In this document: one piece after another, positions 22,162 to 34,441 of the stretch
Layout of the letters: every line of letters begins with the position of its first letter
Numbering within the stretch: the first letter of the stretch is position 1
The notes under the pieces: generated by a model
Databases searched by the model: none
Told to the model about the DNA's origin: nothing
What the model saw: the letters and a program-made list of their open reading frames with translations, nothing else
From: Vanessa cardui
Lineage: Eukaryota > Arthropoda > Insecta > Lepidoptera > Nymphalidae
DNA: 64,000 nt
NCBI RefSeq assembly: GCF_905220365.1
Contig: NC_061154.1
Location: forward strand, 7,502,001-7,566,000
Reading direction: 5' to 3'
Translations under genes and position numbers: made by a program

Positions 22162-22395
22162 TAGCGCCACCGACTTTTTGTGCGTTTGATTTTAACAAAA
22201 AAGTTATTGTATTAGCCTAAGTTACTCCCCATTCTGTAGTTATCTGCCCGTGAAAGTCTGGTCAAAATCGGTTCAGTCGCTCCTGAGATTAGCGGTAACA
22301 AACAGACGGACTGGCAAAATAGTATACATATGCATTTGGTAAAAAGTAATTAATTTTATATTTAAAGAGTTCAATTTTATAATATGTATAGATTA
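22162..22395 (+). mobile_element. Dispersed repeat with LINE-like 3' tail
   Basis: The words TAGCGCCACCGACTTTTTG, TCAAAATCGGTTCAGTCGCT, CCTGAGATTAGCGGTAACAA, ACAGACGGACTGGCAAAAT, TACATATGCATTTGGTAAAA and TAATATGTATAGATT occur in an order I associate with a common lepidopteran/insect interspersed element ending in a GTATAGATT tail. I cannot assign the class with certainty (LINE 3' UTR or non-autonomous DNA element). Confidence 0.5.
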
Positions 22396-23840
22396 GCAAA
22401 TTTAGATATTGTTTAAATATTTATTAAATAAATATATCAAAGATTATTTTCACTAATGAGGCATGTTCTGTAACTCATCGGGTATTTTCCGTTAAAGTAC
22501 AGGAAATCCTTAGTTCGTTGTCAAAGACAGCTTAGACCGCAACCCTCAGCTGTTTGCAATTCCAGCCGTTTAAGGGATATTATTCTGAAAATAATATAGA
22601 AAACTACGCATGGAATAAGCCTCTGTAACATAAAGGCTATAAATACTAAAATTGTTTGTGTTATCATATTGTGTGTGGGTCAGATACGGCGTAACCGGAT
22701 TCCTGCTAATATATTGTTTGAAGATCTTCAATAGTACTAATCCTTAACAAACCGCGTGTAGGCGAACAAAGTGTTTACTGAATGTTATATTTTTATTTGT
22801 GTAATTCCAGAAAAATATAGTATACATTTATAATATTATTTTCTATTTGAGACTTTAAGCTGCTTATTTCTCGTTTGCTTTTAGTTTCTAAAAACAATAT
22901 ACAATAATGAAATAAGTACAATACAGGAGCTAATAGTTTTAAAAAATAATAAACACAGTGTTGGCGTAGAGCATGCCATTATTAGTAGCAAACTGTATCC
23001 TTTTGTTAAAGTTAATAAGTTATGGCTTTATATAAAATACGCTATGGAACAATGAATTATTTCGCAACGAAAACAGTATGAAATATATATACATATTATG
23101 TATGTACATTGTTTTTTTGTTTGATACTTTTTACGCGGGTCTCAAATAACCGATTTTTACCATGAAAAGTCTTTCAGTCAATGTATTAAATGGTAAATTT
23201 GTTTATTTGTGTATTATTTCAATTATATAGAAAGTTTCTTTACATTTATTTGAAGATTTTTACAGGATAACATATTTATAAAACCAATTAGTACTAGACA
23301 GAATATTACGATATCATTTTTAAAAGTTGAGTATAAAAAAAGCAATAAAAAACGGCAGAATATTCTAACGCGTATTCCTCGTGTATTTAAGAAACAAAGT
23401 TACATTACTCATAACTTTTTACTCTTATACTTGTATTTAATAATGTATTAAAAGTTTATTTATATACAGTATAAATATTGAAAGCTGAAGTTGAGGCTGT
23501 ATTGAATTAGTACGGAAATTAATAAGTATTTTGTATCTTGTTACAAACGTTTGTAATAATTTACAGCTACGTGTTCGTCCAATCTATTTCAGGTAACTCA
23601 AATGTCAATAGAGGCTTATCACTTGAATGTTACTTGATCTGTCAAGTGCCAGGATTTCAGTTAACTGCTATGTGATTATTCATACAGACAATCGATTAAT
23701 ATGAACAAACTTATACAGCAATCGATTTATGGCTTACAAAGACCAGTCTGATTTGATAAATAATTGAATTCAACTAGAGACATACATATGTTGAATGTTA
23801 TGTAAAATATGTTATTTAAAGTTGTTATTTTACTGTGTAA
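22396..23840. other. AT-rich stretch, nothing recognised
   Basis: No coding-like or repetitive block recognised. Confidence 0.45.
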
Positions 23841-24042
23841 TTACTGTGATCCCAATGTAAGTAGCTAAAGCACTTGTGTTATGGAAAATCAGAAGTATCG
23901 ACGGTACCACAAACACCCAGACCCAAGACAACATAGAAAACTAATGATAATCTACATTGACTCGGCCGGGAATCGAACCAGGGACCTCGGAGTGGCGTAC
24001 CCATGTTAACCGGTGTAGACACCACTCGACCACGGAGGTCTT
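23841..24042 (-). mobile_element. Second tRNA-derived SINE family, copy 1
   Basis: On the minus strand it begins GACCTCCGTGGTCGAGTGGT (box A region), reaches GGTTCGATTCCCGGCCGAGT (box B and acceptor-like closure) about 70 bp later, then a tRNA-unrelated body containing TTGTCTTGGGTCTGGGTG, GTGGTACCGTCG, CTTCTGATTTTCCATAAC and ends ACTTACATTGGGATCACAG. The head folds like a tRNA but carries a long insert between the boxes. It matches the copy at 27750-27977 throughout, in opposite orientation. Confidence 0.8.
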
Positions 24043-25145
24043 CAACTATAGTAACTACTGAATTATTTCCGATTTTTTTCAGAACAATCTATATTCCGAT
24101 GCTAGCTTTATATTTAATTTAATCCTGTAACAAGATTGACCGATTATCAAAAAGTACTAAAACAAAAGAATATTTTGAAATAAAACAAAGCGATTTATAT
24201 AAAGATACGATTTTAACGCGTTTAAGATTTAGAGACAAAATGAGAGAATATTGAAAGCCTTTTTGATTCATTCTTCAATATCCTCCGTCCCGTTTGTATG
24301 TATGTGTGCGGGTGGCACTCGTTAATGCTAATCTTTCACAACGAATTTTTGTAATGGCCTTTGTACAGCTTTTCAGTAAACACTGCTCGTTGATACATAA
24401 ACCGGATTACACGAGTAAGCCCATTCACAAAGATTTATTTTTGTTTACGCTGTTAAGTTAACTGGTCATATAATAAATGCAATTAGTCATTTAAAAATAA
24501 TTAACAATCACAGCCATGATGAGAATTAATTATTCACGAAATTTGATGCGAATCAAAATCCGACTAAAATAGCTCAACTCAACCAAGGCTTACTATCAAA
24601 GTTGACATAATTTCCTTTGATATATTAATTAATTTTACTTTGATCAGAATTCAATATATCATGCGTCGGCAAGCCTACCTAAAAGCGTCCGAAATTGTCA
24701 CATGATATTCATGCATGTTCAATCATCAAATAGTTTGCAAAACATCGTTCAATAAGCGTAAGCTATTCGCAAACAGACGAATTAAGCTGTTAGCCTGTCG
24801 ACATATACACATCAGCGATCACTATCATGTGTTTAAGCTATTAGAGAGTATAGGATACTATTTCCAACTATGTTAATCGTATATTCCAAATTAATCGTCG
24901 TTCGTCTGGACGGATAGTTTAATATAAATGATCGAGTGCTTTTGCTGAACTAATATTCAGTGGGAATATTGTGAAAATTTATAAATCAATTTATTAGCTG
25001 AAACAATTAAGTCAACATTAATAAATAACATATAAAAAGCGTATCATTCCTTTTTATTCTATTAATAATCACTTTAATTGACGTGAACAGTGTGTATGTG
25101 AAGATCTCCGTAGTAAGGCTCTACTGGTTTTGAATTTTTAAACTG
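24043..25145. other. AT-rich stretch, nothing recognised
   Basis: No repeat or coding signal recognised. Confidence 0.4.
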
Positions 25146-25245
25146 ATTAATCCTTAAATTCAAACTCGAACTCAAATTTCTTTATTCAATATTGAAGCTT
25201 TGTACTTATTTAGTGATGGTCAAAATAAACACTATCGCCGGTTTA
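25146..25245 (+). mobile_element. Possible LINE 3' tail fragment
   Basis: AACTCAAATTTCTTTATTCA, AGCTTTGTACTTATTTAGTG, GATGGTCAAAATAAACACTA and ATCGCCGGTT follow the order seen in common lepidopteran LINE tails (TTTATTCAATAT ... ACTTATTGATGGTCAAA ... CCACCGGTTCGG). Diverged and short. Confidence 0.35.
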
Positions 25246-27749
25246 GTGAATTATAATATAAGTTCAATAGAGTACACACAAATAATTTTAGCTTTTACCA
25301 AACATCGTCGGGGTCGATAAAAGGCTGTTTTGATGTTTTGGTATTGGAGTAAAAGCGACATTAAATTTCATAGATAAATGTTTTGTAACATTATTATATT
25401 ACGAATACAGTAATAGAAAACATCCTGTTTTTGATTATGAGTACTGTAATGTCATGTTTTGCAAAAAGTTTACGATATAAATAGGTTTTATTATAATGAT
25501 ATTAATGGAATAATAAGTTTTATAAATACGTAGTAAGTTGGCTTTTTGTTTTTATTACTTTCGAATATTCATAGCACTGTATATAATAGGAGTTGCTTAA
25601 TTTAGCTTGAACCTTAACTATTTGAGAATTACGCATTATTTGAAATAAAAAATAAAAACAAAACTGAAAGTATCTAACAAAGTTAGAGATGAAACAAAAG
25701 CTATCACAACGGAGAAAATATTTATGAGCCGTGACAACTTACACTTGTACTTAATAAACAGTTTCGAAACATATTACAAACGAATACTCATACAGTATAA
25801 GATTAATACATATACACTATAAGATTTTGACATAAAACCGTATTAAGACTGTTTTCCGATTGTCTCTCTATGTTTTCCGATTGTCTTTTATTAATTCTAT
25901 AATTTTATTTTATCAATTAAATTTTTACAATGTTGACTTATATTTTCATTTCCAAGTAATCTTAGAACGCCTGTAAAAAAGTAAGCACTTACCCATTTAC
26001 TTATTATGACTTTTGATTCACTGTGTATTTTTGTTGTACTACTTGTTGGTGTTGTCAAATAAATAAATAAGATAATTTCATTTTAATTCTTGTTTTCAAT
26101 TTGTCAATTGAAATTATTGTTATGATATTTGACAAAGAAAATAAAGGTAATATACTAATGAGATATGATTAAATATGTCAACGAAACCCAAATAAGGTCA
26201 CGCTTTCGTAACATAGGCTTACAAAATTGATAAAAACCCGTTTTGTTTAACATCGTAGATCTCATTGATGATGAAATAGATTTGTTTAAGAAAGAAAGAA
26301 ATGTTACACTGTTTGTTAACATATAAAGCGCTATTCTGTAGAAACTCATTTTATATCTCACTCAAAAGCCACTTACTGGTGATCTTTTAAATTTCATTTG
26401 ATTTGAATTTTCTATAAACAAACTCTACTAATCTGTGAAATAATACATTGAAATAGAACATCTAATCATAGATGTGTGCTATTTTAACTGAGATATGAAT
26501 TAATCTAATGTACTTTAAAGCAACGCACTTATGTCCTATCTAACCTTCAAATAACGCTCCTGGAGCTAAACTCTAATGACCTAAAACATCTAAGATCCGT
26601 TTACTGAAGGGCTCTCAATTAAATCTCTTTAAGCCCTACAAGATCACGATTAAATGTAATTGTATTTGTTGAGCGACGTGAAGTACAGTCGTCAGAGGAC
26701 TTTGACCCTTAAATTTAGCAATATTAACGCTATTTTGTAATAAAAGGGATTTTGACTACTGGATCAACTGACTGCTTTATTTCGTCCCCGTTATGTCCAA
26801 GAAGCGTCCAAATGACAGTTTCGTATTTAGAGCCATCGATATCATACTAACTATTATAACTAAGTGTAAAAGTAAATGAAAACTCATATAATTAATAAAA
26901 CGTTGAATTAACATATTGTTTATTTCGATATATATAACCTTTTTATTAATTATCGAACATTTTTGAATTTGGAACTATTAAATCATTGAATACAAAGCGT
27001 TCAGAATTCTTTTATCCACAATGTTAATCTATTTCGTTTTTCTTACAGAGATAAACTAGAATTTATTACGGCAACTTTCTCCAACCCTAAGTCGTGTCCC
27101 TTTCGCAAGAAGGTGCCTCTCTTTCGGCGCCGTAATCTCTCTTAATTCGATATAAGGCTCAAATCCTTGCAGATTATCCGTTGAGGCCTTGAGGTAACAT
27201 AAATCCTGAGCTTTGTGACACTTAATTTATGATTTATTTTACACTGACATAACTGAGTGTAAGAGCTAGTGAAGCAACGAAAACTCTTTAGTGGATTAGA
27301 AGAGCATTCGTTTTACTTCGCGAGAGACATAAGAAGTCTTACTAAGAACATGTACATTCACCAAATTACAGGAATATGTAGCATAACTAATTATAATATA
27401 TAAAAAAATTTAAACATAATATAAATTAGAATACTTTTTAAAAATTTGTTCTTTAATTTACAATCTTATTAATTAGACCGCATTTCATAATATAATATGA
27501 GTAATTGTATATATATATTTATTGTATATACCAACCGAGTGAGTTAATGTAAATGAAACAAGTTATACGAGTAGATTGGACATTACAATAGTTAATTAGA
27601 ACTAGATTAGTACTTTTTTCAGCGACAGTACAAGCATCGGCATAAATAGAAATTATACAAAATAATATAACGTAAATGTCTGACTTAATTGAGTGAACAT
27701 TTCTTTAATTTTCTTGTAGTTATTGAATAAATCTAACATCTATATTTGA
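25246..27749. other. Mostly unique DNA; two GC-richer patches
   Basis: GTTTTCCGATTGTCT is doubled at 25851-25865 and 25872-25886. Patches at 26520-26720 and 27060-27210 (for example CCAACCCTAAGTCGTGTCCC and TCTTTCGGCGCCGTAATC) are less AT-rich than the flanks, have no open frame and match no repeat in this window. They could be conserved non-coding elements. Confidence 0.35.
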
Positions 27750-27977
27750 CGACCTCCATAGTCGAGTGGTGTGTACACCGGTTTTCATGGATACACCACT
27801 CCGAGGTCCCGATTCCGAGGGTTCGAATCCCTGCCGAGTCAATGTAGATTATCTTAGACTTCTATGTTGTCTTGGGTCTGGTTGTTTGTGGTACCGTCGT
27901 TACTTCTGATTTTCCATAACACAAGTTCTTTAGCTACTTACATTGGGATCAGAGTAATGTATGTGATGTTGTCTCAT
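27750..27977 (+). mobile_element. Second tRNA-derived SINE family, copy 2
   Basis: Starts GACCTCCATAGTCGAGTGGT, has box B at GGGTTCGAATCCCTGCCGAG, then the same body as the 23841-24042 copy and a slightly longer tail (GGGATCAGAGTAATGTATG, TGATGTTGTCTCATT and a T-rich end). Contains an extra seven-base segment CCGATTC just before box B that blurs the tRNA fold. Confidence 0.85.
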
Positions 27978-28367
27978 TTTTTTTAATTATATTTTTTGCC
28001 TACAATTTCAACTCAACCAAAATCTATATGAAAAGAAAAAAATAGTGCACACAAGTTAAATTGATCCAATTAACCTCTAGTTTCTGATGGAAGTTACATT
28101 AACTAATCAAAATTTGGTCTGAATAGTTATTTGGGCGATGGCAACCTGTGACCAATAAGCGATCAGTATTTACTCGGATTAGTTAATCCTACTTTGATCA
28201 GGGTTTCACAAATGAAAGATTAGTAAACAAGATGGAAACACGAGTGTTTTGATAATGATTAATTTATAATTTGATAGCATTATTACGTCATAATGCTTAT
28301 TTGTTGCAATAAGACAGACTAAGTACTGGATGACACATCCCTACATTGTCCAAGCGTTAATATAATG
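27978..28367. other. AT-rich spacer, nothing recognised
   Basis: No repeat or coding signal recognised. Confidence 0.4.
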
Positions 28368-28552
28368 TACCACTGCTGGGCTAAGGCCTCCTCTCCCTTT
28401 GAGGAGAAGTTTTGGAATATATTACACCACGCTGTTTCAATGCGGCTTAGTGGAATACAAATGTAGTTTAGCACATGCAGGTTTCCTCGCGATGTTTCCT
28501 TCACCGCCGAGTACGATATGAATTATAAACACAAATTAAGCACATAAATATT
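28368..28552 (-). mobile_element. Metulj-like SINE, copy 3, lacking the tRNA head
   Basis: Minus-strand body is recognisable (AACACAAATTAAGCAC boundary on the plus strand, AAACATCGCGAGGAAACC, CCGCATTGAAACAGCGTGG, CTCCTCAAAGGGAGAGGAGG, CCCAGCAGTGGTA). The tRNA-derived 5' half with boxes A and B is absent, consistent with 5' truncation. Confidence 0.75.
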
Positions 28553-29007
28553 CATAATACACAATTAAATTAAAATTACGACTGTGATAATCTTAACTAT
28601 ATTGAAGCTAAAGGTATTGTGTTATCATTTTTGTAATACGTTTGAAAAATGTTAGCAATAATTTCGGTAATGCAAAGATAATGTAAAACAGAAACACCAC
28701 GAATATAAATTAAAACGGTCGTTATATTACATCATCTGGATCAGCAGTTTCCGTTGTATTAAGGGATGTTTAAAAATCGAACAAGAAAAGGAACACCTTG
28801 ATCGTTAATTTCTCGCTTCGTGTGCTTATTCCGCTTTCATCAAATGTTTCTTTTTCGCATAAATATTTTAAATGTCTGTATACCGTTTACACTGGAAATC
28901 TAAATAACATATATTTTTATTACTTTTAATAAACGGTGAAGTCCGATGGTGGAGTTCTTTGTAAAATATAAACGCATATTAATTTGAATCTTGAAATAAA
29001 TATGTTA
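28553..29007. other. AT-rich spacer, nothing recognised
   Basis: No repeat or coding signal recognised. Confidence 0.4.
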
Positions 29008-29019
29008 TATAAAGTATAG

Positions 29020-29318
29020 TCGAGTCGAGATGGCCCAGTGGTAAGAACGCGTGCATCTTAATCGATGATTGCGGGTTCAAACCCAGGCAAGCACCGCTGA
29101 TTCATGTGCTTAATTTGTCTATATAATTCATCTCGTGCTCAGCGGTGAAGGAAAAGATCGTGAGGAAACCTGCATGTGACAAATTTCATAGAAATTCTGC
29201 CAACCCAACCAACAATCCAACCCGCATTGAAACAGCGTGGTGGAATATGTTCCAAACCTTCTCCTCAAAGGGAGAGAAGGCCTTTAGCCCACCAGTGGGA
29301 ATTTACAGGCTGTTGTTG
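29020..29318 (+). mobile_element. Metulj-like SINE, copy 4, full-length with 12 bp TSD
   Basis: Head GAGTCGAGATGGCCCAGTGG (box A), GCGGGTTCAAACCCAGGCAA (box B), body GTGAAGGAAAAGATCGTGAG, CCGCATTGAAACAGCGTGG, CTTCTCCTCAAAGGGAGAG and end CAGTGGGAATTTACAGGC plus (TTG)n. Flanking direct repeats TATAAAGTATAG (29008-29019) and TATAAAGTACAG (29319-29330) are a 12 bp target-site duplication with one change. A 69-codon forward frame inside it is not a gene. Confidence 0.9.
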
Positions 29319-29369
29319 TATAAAGTACAGAAGGTACACTGTTTAGAAACGTAAGTCTTAATAACACGA

Positions 29370-29445
29370 TGTTCAAACATCGTGAGGAAATCTCCATTTT
29401 TCATCCGATGAAATTCTACCGCATAACCAACCCACGATAGCTTCT
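29370..29445 (+). mobile_element. Possible Metulj-like SINE body fragment
   Basis: AAACATCGTGAGGAAATCTC, then CGATGAAATTCTACC and AACCAACCC follow the SINE body order just 50 bp after the full copy ends. Very short and diverged. Confidence 0.4.
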
Positions 29446-32400
29446 TAATAGAGGACGAATCCATCCAATGATTTATTTATTTAAATGTATTTTACAGATT
29501 CATATTCCGTGGTCATTATTTCAGCAAGCTAAGTTAAATTAGTTCATTTAGCGAAGAACTTGTGCCAGACTGCTTGGAACGATTTTGTCTTTTACTTTTA
29601 ATGACGTTTAAAACGTTCTTTTCTATAAAATATTTAGTATACAATTAGTATCTATTTATATTTTTTATTCAAGTAAAATAAAATATTAATGTTTTTTTTT
29701 GTGTGCGTTTTATATAATATTGGAATTAGGATAACTTAAGTGAATAAATTAATCCAATCACTCATTCTGAGGTGAGGATGTGGGGATTTAATATTGTAGT
29801 CAATCCTAATACTTGTCAGTGTGGGATTATCTAAAGTTTTGTAACAAAGTAGTAACTTCAATTGGAACAAAAAAAGGGACAATTTAATGTTTGTTTATTT
29901 ATTGACATTTATGTCATTTTATTGTAAAAAGACGAACGCAGGTCCATTTAAGCTGGTTCATGCATTTGAAAGTTACTTAATTGCGAAATTATTTATTTAT
30001 TAAATAATAATTTATACATATCGTAATATAATAATAATGCCCATAAAGATTTACTTGTCGCTATGTGGCAAAATATAAAATCTATTTAAAAATACACACA
30101 CTCGTTCACAATAAAGATTGTATGTGTGTGTGTAAAATAAATACAGTCTGGAACAAAATACACATATGTACATATATAGTCATAATAAGAAAAAATATTT
30201 TCATATAGCTTTGAAATTAGCAATTAATGAACTGATATTACATACAACGTGGGAGCAAATATCTGCTAGGCAACAACTACATTAAAAATGATGATGAGAA
30301 TGGGTAGTTACAGTTACCATGGTTAGCGACGGATCGATAGATTGAGAATTATTAAATATTTCTTACGATTTGTATGAGGGAATATAAAACCGGTTCAAAC
30401 CGGTTATCATCGGATTGTATGTCCGTAAACGTAAAAAAAAATATAATACGTTTATTTCTGTTTTGTGGAAGTCATTTCGAGCAAATGGTAACCAAGGACA
30501 AATGTAAGGTTTACCGACGAACAAATTTCTTTACTTAAACAACTTAACAGAGCTAATAGGATTGTGCACGTAAATCATAGCAAGTTGAGAAACGTTATTA
30601 TGAAATAATAGTTTTCGTGCGAAATTCACGAATTGTCCCAGAAATTATTGTACAACCTAAATTATTGTAATCATACCTGAAATAAAATAACAGAATTTAT
30701 TCTTTACCGTAGTATAATATGATAGTATATTAAGATACTCATGTCATGTCTTCCTGGAACGTATAAAAAAAATACACACTCGTGTCAGTGGAATCCACAA
30801 AAACATCACCATCTTTGAATCAGCTTTAACTCTTCGGCACGTTTTGTTTAACTATAATGTATAAATTATTACGTATATTTATTTCGATACCGGTTTGGCC
30901 CAGAGCACATAGATACGAATTCCAGACGCATCACGATATTGTATACAGTGTTTAATATCATTTATGTCCACTCAATATCACATGTGTATCACTTATGTTC
31001 AGCTTCGAATATATGTACCCTGTGTATCCACAACCCTTTGAAGAAGAATAGCAAAGGGAGCTCGAAGCCGTATGGTCAAGAATCAGGACAATCTAGCTAC
31101 TCTATTTAAATACTGCTTATAACTGTATTTTTCTTAATATTATGTAAATGAAACATGATTAATAGTCCGGGTTTTGCTACAAGCTACAGAACTAAGTATA
31201 AAAGATAACCAAAGTCTTTTCTCTCTTAAATGCACATTTTAAAGTCTTGTGTGAGCTTGAAATAATAATAGCCCATTTATATCTTGATAGCCTAGAAGTA
31301 TACCAGCTACTTGGGTAAGTGAAAATTTTAGTTTTAGTCTTGAACCTTTTGAACTTAGCTAACCTTCTACTTACTTTGAGATCGGGAGATGTAAAGCGAA
31401 TTTTGTGTTTTCCTTTTTGTTTCAGTAATATATTGATTCTAATAATTTGCTTTTTTTTTATTCTGTTGAGCTGGTATGTCAAAACTCACTTCAAATTTCA
31501 CTTGAATATTTGACAAATAACTTAATACGACGAGCTTATTTTCATGCGCGTATCATTATGATTAATTGTTTGATTATTTTGCATAACGTTTTCTCACATA
31601 TCACATATAATCTATCATATAATCTAATACATTTCTAACTGGTTACAATAAAGAGTGTCGGATCAAAATACTCCTTAATTAACAAAATACTACAAGTACA
31701 AAATTATTGTATCGCCAATTGAGTGCTTATTTGCTAATTGCAACATTATAGAACTCAACCGCTTTTCTTATTTTTTTCAAATAAGGTTTTACTAGAATTA
31801 TATTTTTTAACTCTATCTTTGAACTCTACGAGAAACTAGTTCTGGGTGAAATAAAGAAATCACAAAATAATCCTATACAAACATTCATATTTTGATCTGA
31901 GAACGTAAGTATGGGATTACGAAAACATATAGCAAAGAAATATCGCCATCGATCCCAAGCTAAAGAAAATTCAATTTGCATTCTGTAGTACAGAGCGAAA
32001 TATTATAACTTAAATAAGTACCTACCATTTATATAAAAGTAGCTCATATAGTTTGTCTAGGGTTAAATGGAATATTTTTAAGTTCAAAAACCTCTTATAT
32101 CAACACACACATACTATATATTATTAGAATAATCTTTATCAATTGTTTTATTCATTGTTATGGTTAAGCATAGAATCTCCCACATGACAATTAAAGTATA
32201 CTGTACTTTCGTTACATAACTCATTTTATAATAAATAACTTTGAAGTATATCATGTACCGCATTTGATTTCTGTCACACTTCATATTCTAATTATATTAT
32301 TATATACCCGTCTTACATTATGTTTCGTATCATGCTAAGGGTCAATGACCATTAAACATACGGTCTTATGTTTCATGCAGCTGTTGTATGTGGAATACAT

Positions 32401-32552
32401 AACTAAAGGTCTAACCATTGAAATGATGATGAGTCTAATCGGCTTGTGGATAATCGTTTAGTTTACTTTATATGCCGAATATGGTGAAGGTCTGATATAT
32501 CTATTAAGATGTTATTAAAACTCAATTTAAACTGGTAGTCCTTTATGCTAGC
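29446..32552. other. Long AT-rich stretch without recognised genes
   Basis: Includes a 96-codon minus frame at 31192-31482 of lysine/isoleucine-rich, chance-like composition overlapped by open frames on the other strand. A somewhat GC-richer patch at 30890-31085 has no open frame. Short (TG)n at about 30121-30134. Confidence 0.4.
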
Positions 32553-32802
32553 GCGCCTGGGTATCAATCTCTCATCAGATATTCAACTGCCAGACATTAG
32601 TACACAGTATTGTTGTGTTCCGGTTTGAATGTGTGTCAGACTGTGTAACACAAGCTTCATAAAGTCAGAGGTTTCAAGGTTGGTGGCGCATTGTATGTGA
32701 GAAATGGTTGATTTTTCTTATAGCGCCATTGTGTGTTGGCGGTGGTGACCACTCACCATCAGGTAGTCAATTTGCTCCTTCAACTGCCTATATCATAAAA
32801 AT
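32553..32802 (-). repeat. Dispersed repeat family A, copy 4
   Basis: Reverse-orientation landmarks on the plus strand: CTCATCAGATATTCAACTGC, TATTGTTGTGTTCCGGTTTG, AAGGTTGGTGGCGCATTG, TTATAGCGCCATTGTGTG, GGTGACCACTCACCATCAGG. Both outer ends are eroded. Confidence 0.75.
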
Positions 32803-33987
32803 ACTCAAGAAATCTGAACGTATCACGTTATTTCGCTTCTAATATAAATACCGAAATTTGTACTTTATATTCAGTTAAATAAGTATTAGCATAAGAAAGG
32901 TAGCCAACTACGTGAGTAAGCGACTGACCTCATTCAATTGGGATCCATAAGGAATATCGGAACCTAGCCTTCGTGCTTTTGGTTAGCAGGTGTAATAAAA
33001 AACAAAAATGAGTCTTAATACCTTATAGTAAAAAATAATCAATCATAACTAATTTGAAATCTCATCTAGTATCAATCTTGAGAGAGATGAATCTTAACTG
33101 GAAATAGACCTTTGTCTCTATGTATATAATAATAGTGTCGATCTAAATGCAACATGCCTTGCATCTATGAAACAGATGGACAGTAAAAATGAATCTATAA
33201 AAATAGATCTTTTATAAAATGTTTTTAAGTAGTTTCAAAATTAATAAGCTACATTAGGTTGATGTATTGGTTTGTTTTCTCTTTGTTTTCTTTTTTAAAT
33301 AATTTAAATATCAGATTATTTAAATCAGTGTTGTCAAACGGTGTTTAAGAACCAAATTAAATACATAGACAACTAAATAAGACAAGTTTATATGTGTAGT
33401 CTAAAATACATATAAAATCTTTCTTAAAACTTCACAGGTTTTAAGAATGTATATAATAAAAAAAATCTTTGGTACAGTCCAGTAACATAAAGTGTTAACA
33501 TCCTAATTATTTTCACTTCTGACTTTCGTATAAAATGCAACGGATTTTTCCTGGATGCGGACTTGCTTTCTGAGTGGGAATGAATTAACGCTATCCTCTA
33601 ATGGCGCGCCTCACCTTCGTCTGGTAATTATTTTGAGCGGAAATCGAGGAACCTTACATAGAATTTCATTTATGCTTACAAATGAAAATTCAGTTTTCAA
33701 TTTCCTCTAGTACGTGTACGTAACCATTGAAGTGTGTTTTGATCGAATGCTTATTATTCTAATGGTTCGTGCATCTAATTCGTTCTGGAATGTGTTATGT
33801 GTTAAGTCGTTATTATCATTTTAGAACGTACTTGATAGTTTAATAGTAATCTTGTTTCGTTTATTGAATTTCAGTGTAAGAATTAAATTTGGAACCGGTG
33901 ACTTTTCAGCTGGCTACGTATTTAATTCAAACTTTACTTTTTATTTATTTAATCATGAAAGTTTTTTCTATTCAATTTTAATGTAAT
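32803..33987. other. AT-rich stretch, nothing recognised
   Basis: A short GC-richer patch with GGCGCGCC at about 33602 is unexplained. No gene recognised. Confidence 0.4.
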
Positions 33988-34120
33988 TTCTCTCACTATA
34001 CGTGACCATGATCCTTATGCAAAGTAAAGCGTTTGTTTAATAAATCCGTATTACTTTTTAGACGTTTGTTTTTAGGATATAATAATCTATACTAAATTCG
34101 GCGTATTGCTTAGTATAATT
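33988..34120 (+). repeat. Unclassified local repeat X, unit 1
   Basis: Shares with 36234-36370 an ordered series of words: ACGTGACCATG / ACGTGGCCATG, AAGTAAAGCG, AATAAA, TTTTTAGACGTT, GATATA and ATTGCTTAGT. About 130 bp match at a spacing of 2.25 kb, same orientation. No terminal repeats or tRNA boxes visible; it matches none of the other families here. Confidence 0.6.
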
Positions 34121-34299
34121 ACTATTATTTGAAAAATGTTTGGTACTTATTTTTATTCATTGGTGCATATTTGTAAAATAATATATACTATATTTCTACG
34201 AATATTACTGAGCCCGTGCTGTGTACTTGAAACAATTCATTTTTATTTAAGTAAAAGTGGCTTTTTATAAAACAATGCCGGTTGCTATAGAAAGAAATG

Positions 34300-34441
34300 T
34301 AAGCCACTTACCGCGTAGTGGACTAACTATGGGGCTTAAGTTGTATGTTCCCGTGCTTGTAATAACAGCAACTCACTCACCCTTCAAACCTAAATACAGT
34401 TATATTGATGTTTGAAGCTAGAATAACTGATGAGACTGCCC
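34300..34441 (+). repeat. Dispersed repeat family A, diverged fragment copy 5
   Basis: GGGGCTTAAGTTGTATGTTC, CCCGTGCTTGTAATAACAGC, AACTCACTCACCCTTCAAAC and AATAACTGATGAG follow family A order; the rest is deleted or unrecognisable. Confidence 0.5.

Noticed and set aside
27750..27840. A genuine tRNA gene
   Set aside because: Box A and box B are good, but there is a long insert between them, no clean acceptor-stem pairing, a tRNA-unrelated body follows, and a second copy exists nearby: this is a SINE.
31192..31638. Overlapping frames on both strands (96, 64, 63 codons)
   Set aside because: Low-complexity Lys/Ile or Phe/Leu-rich products on opposite strands, typical of AT-rich non-coding DNA.
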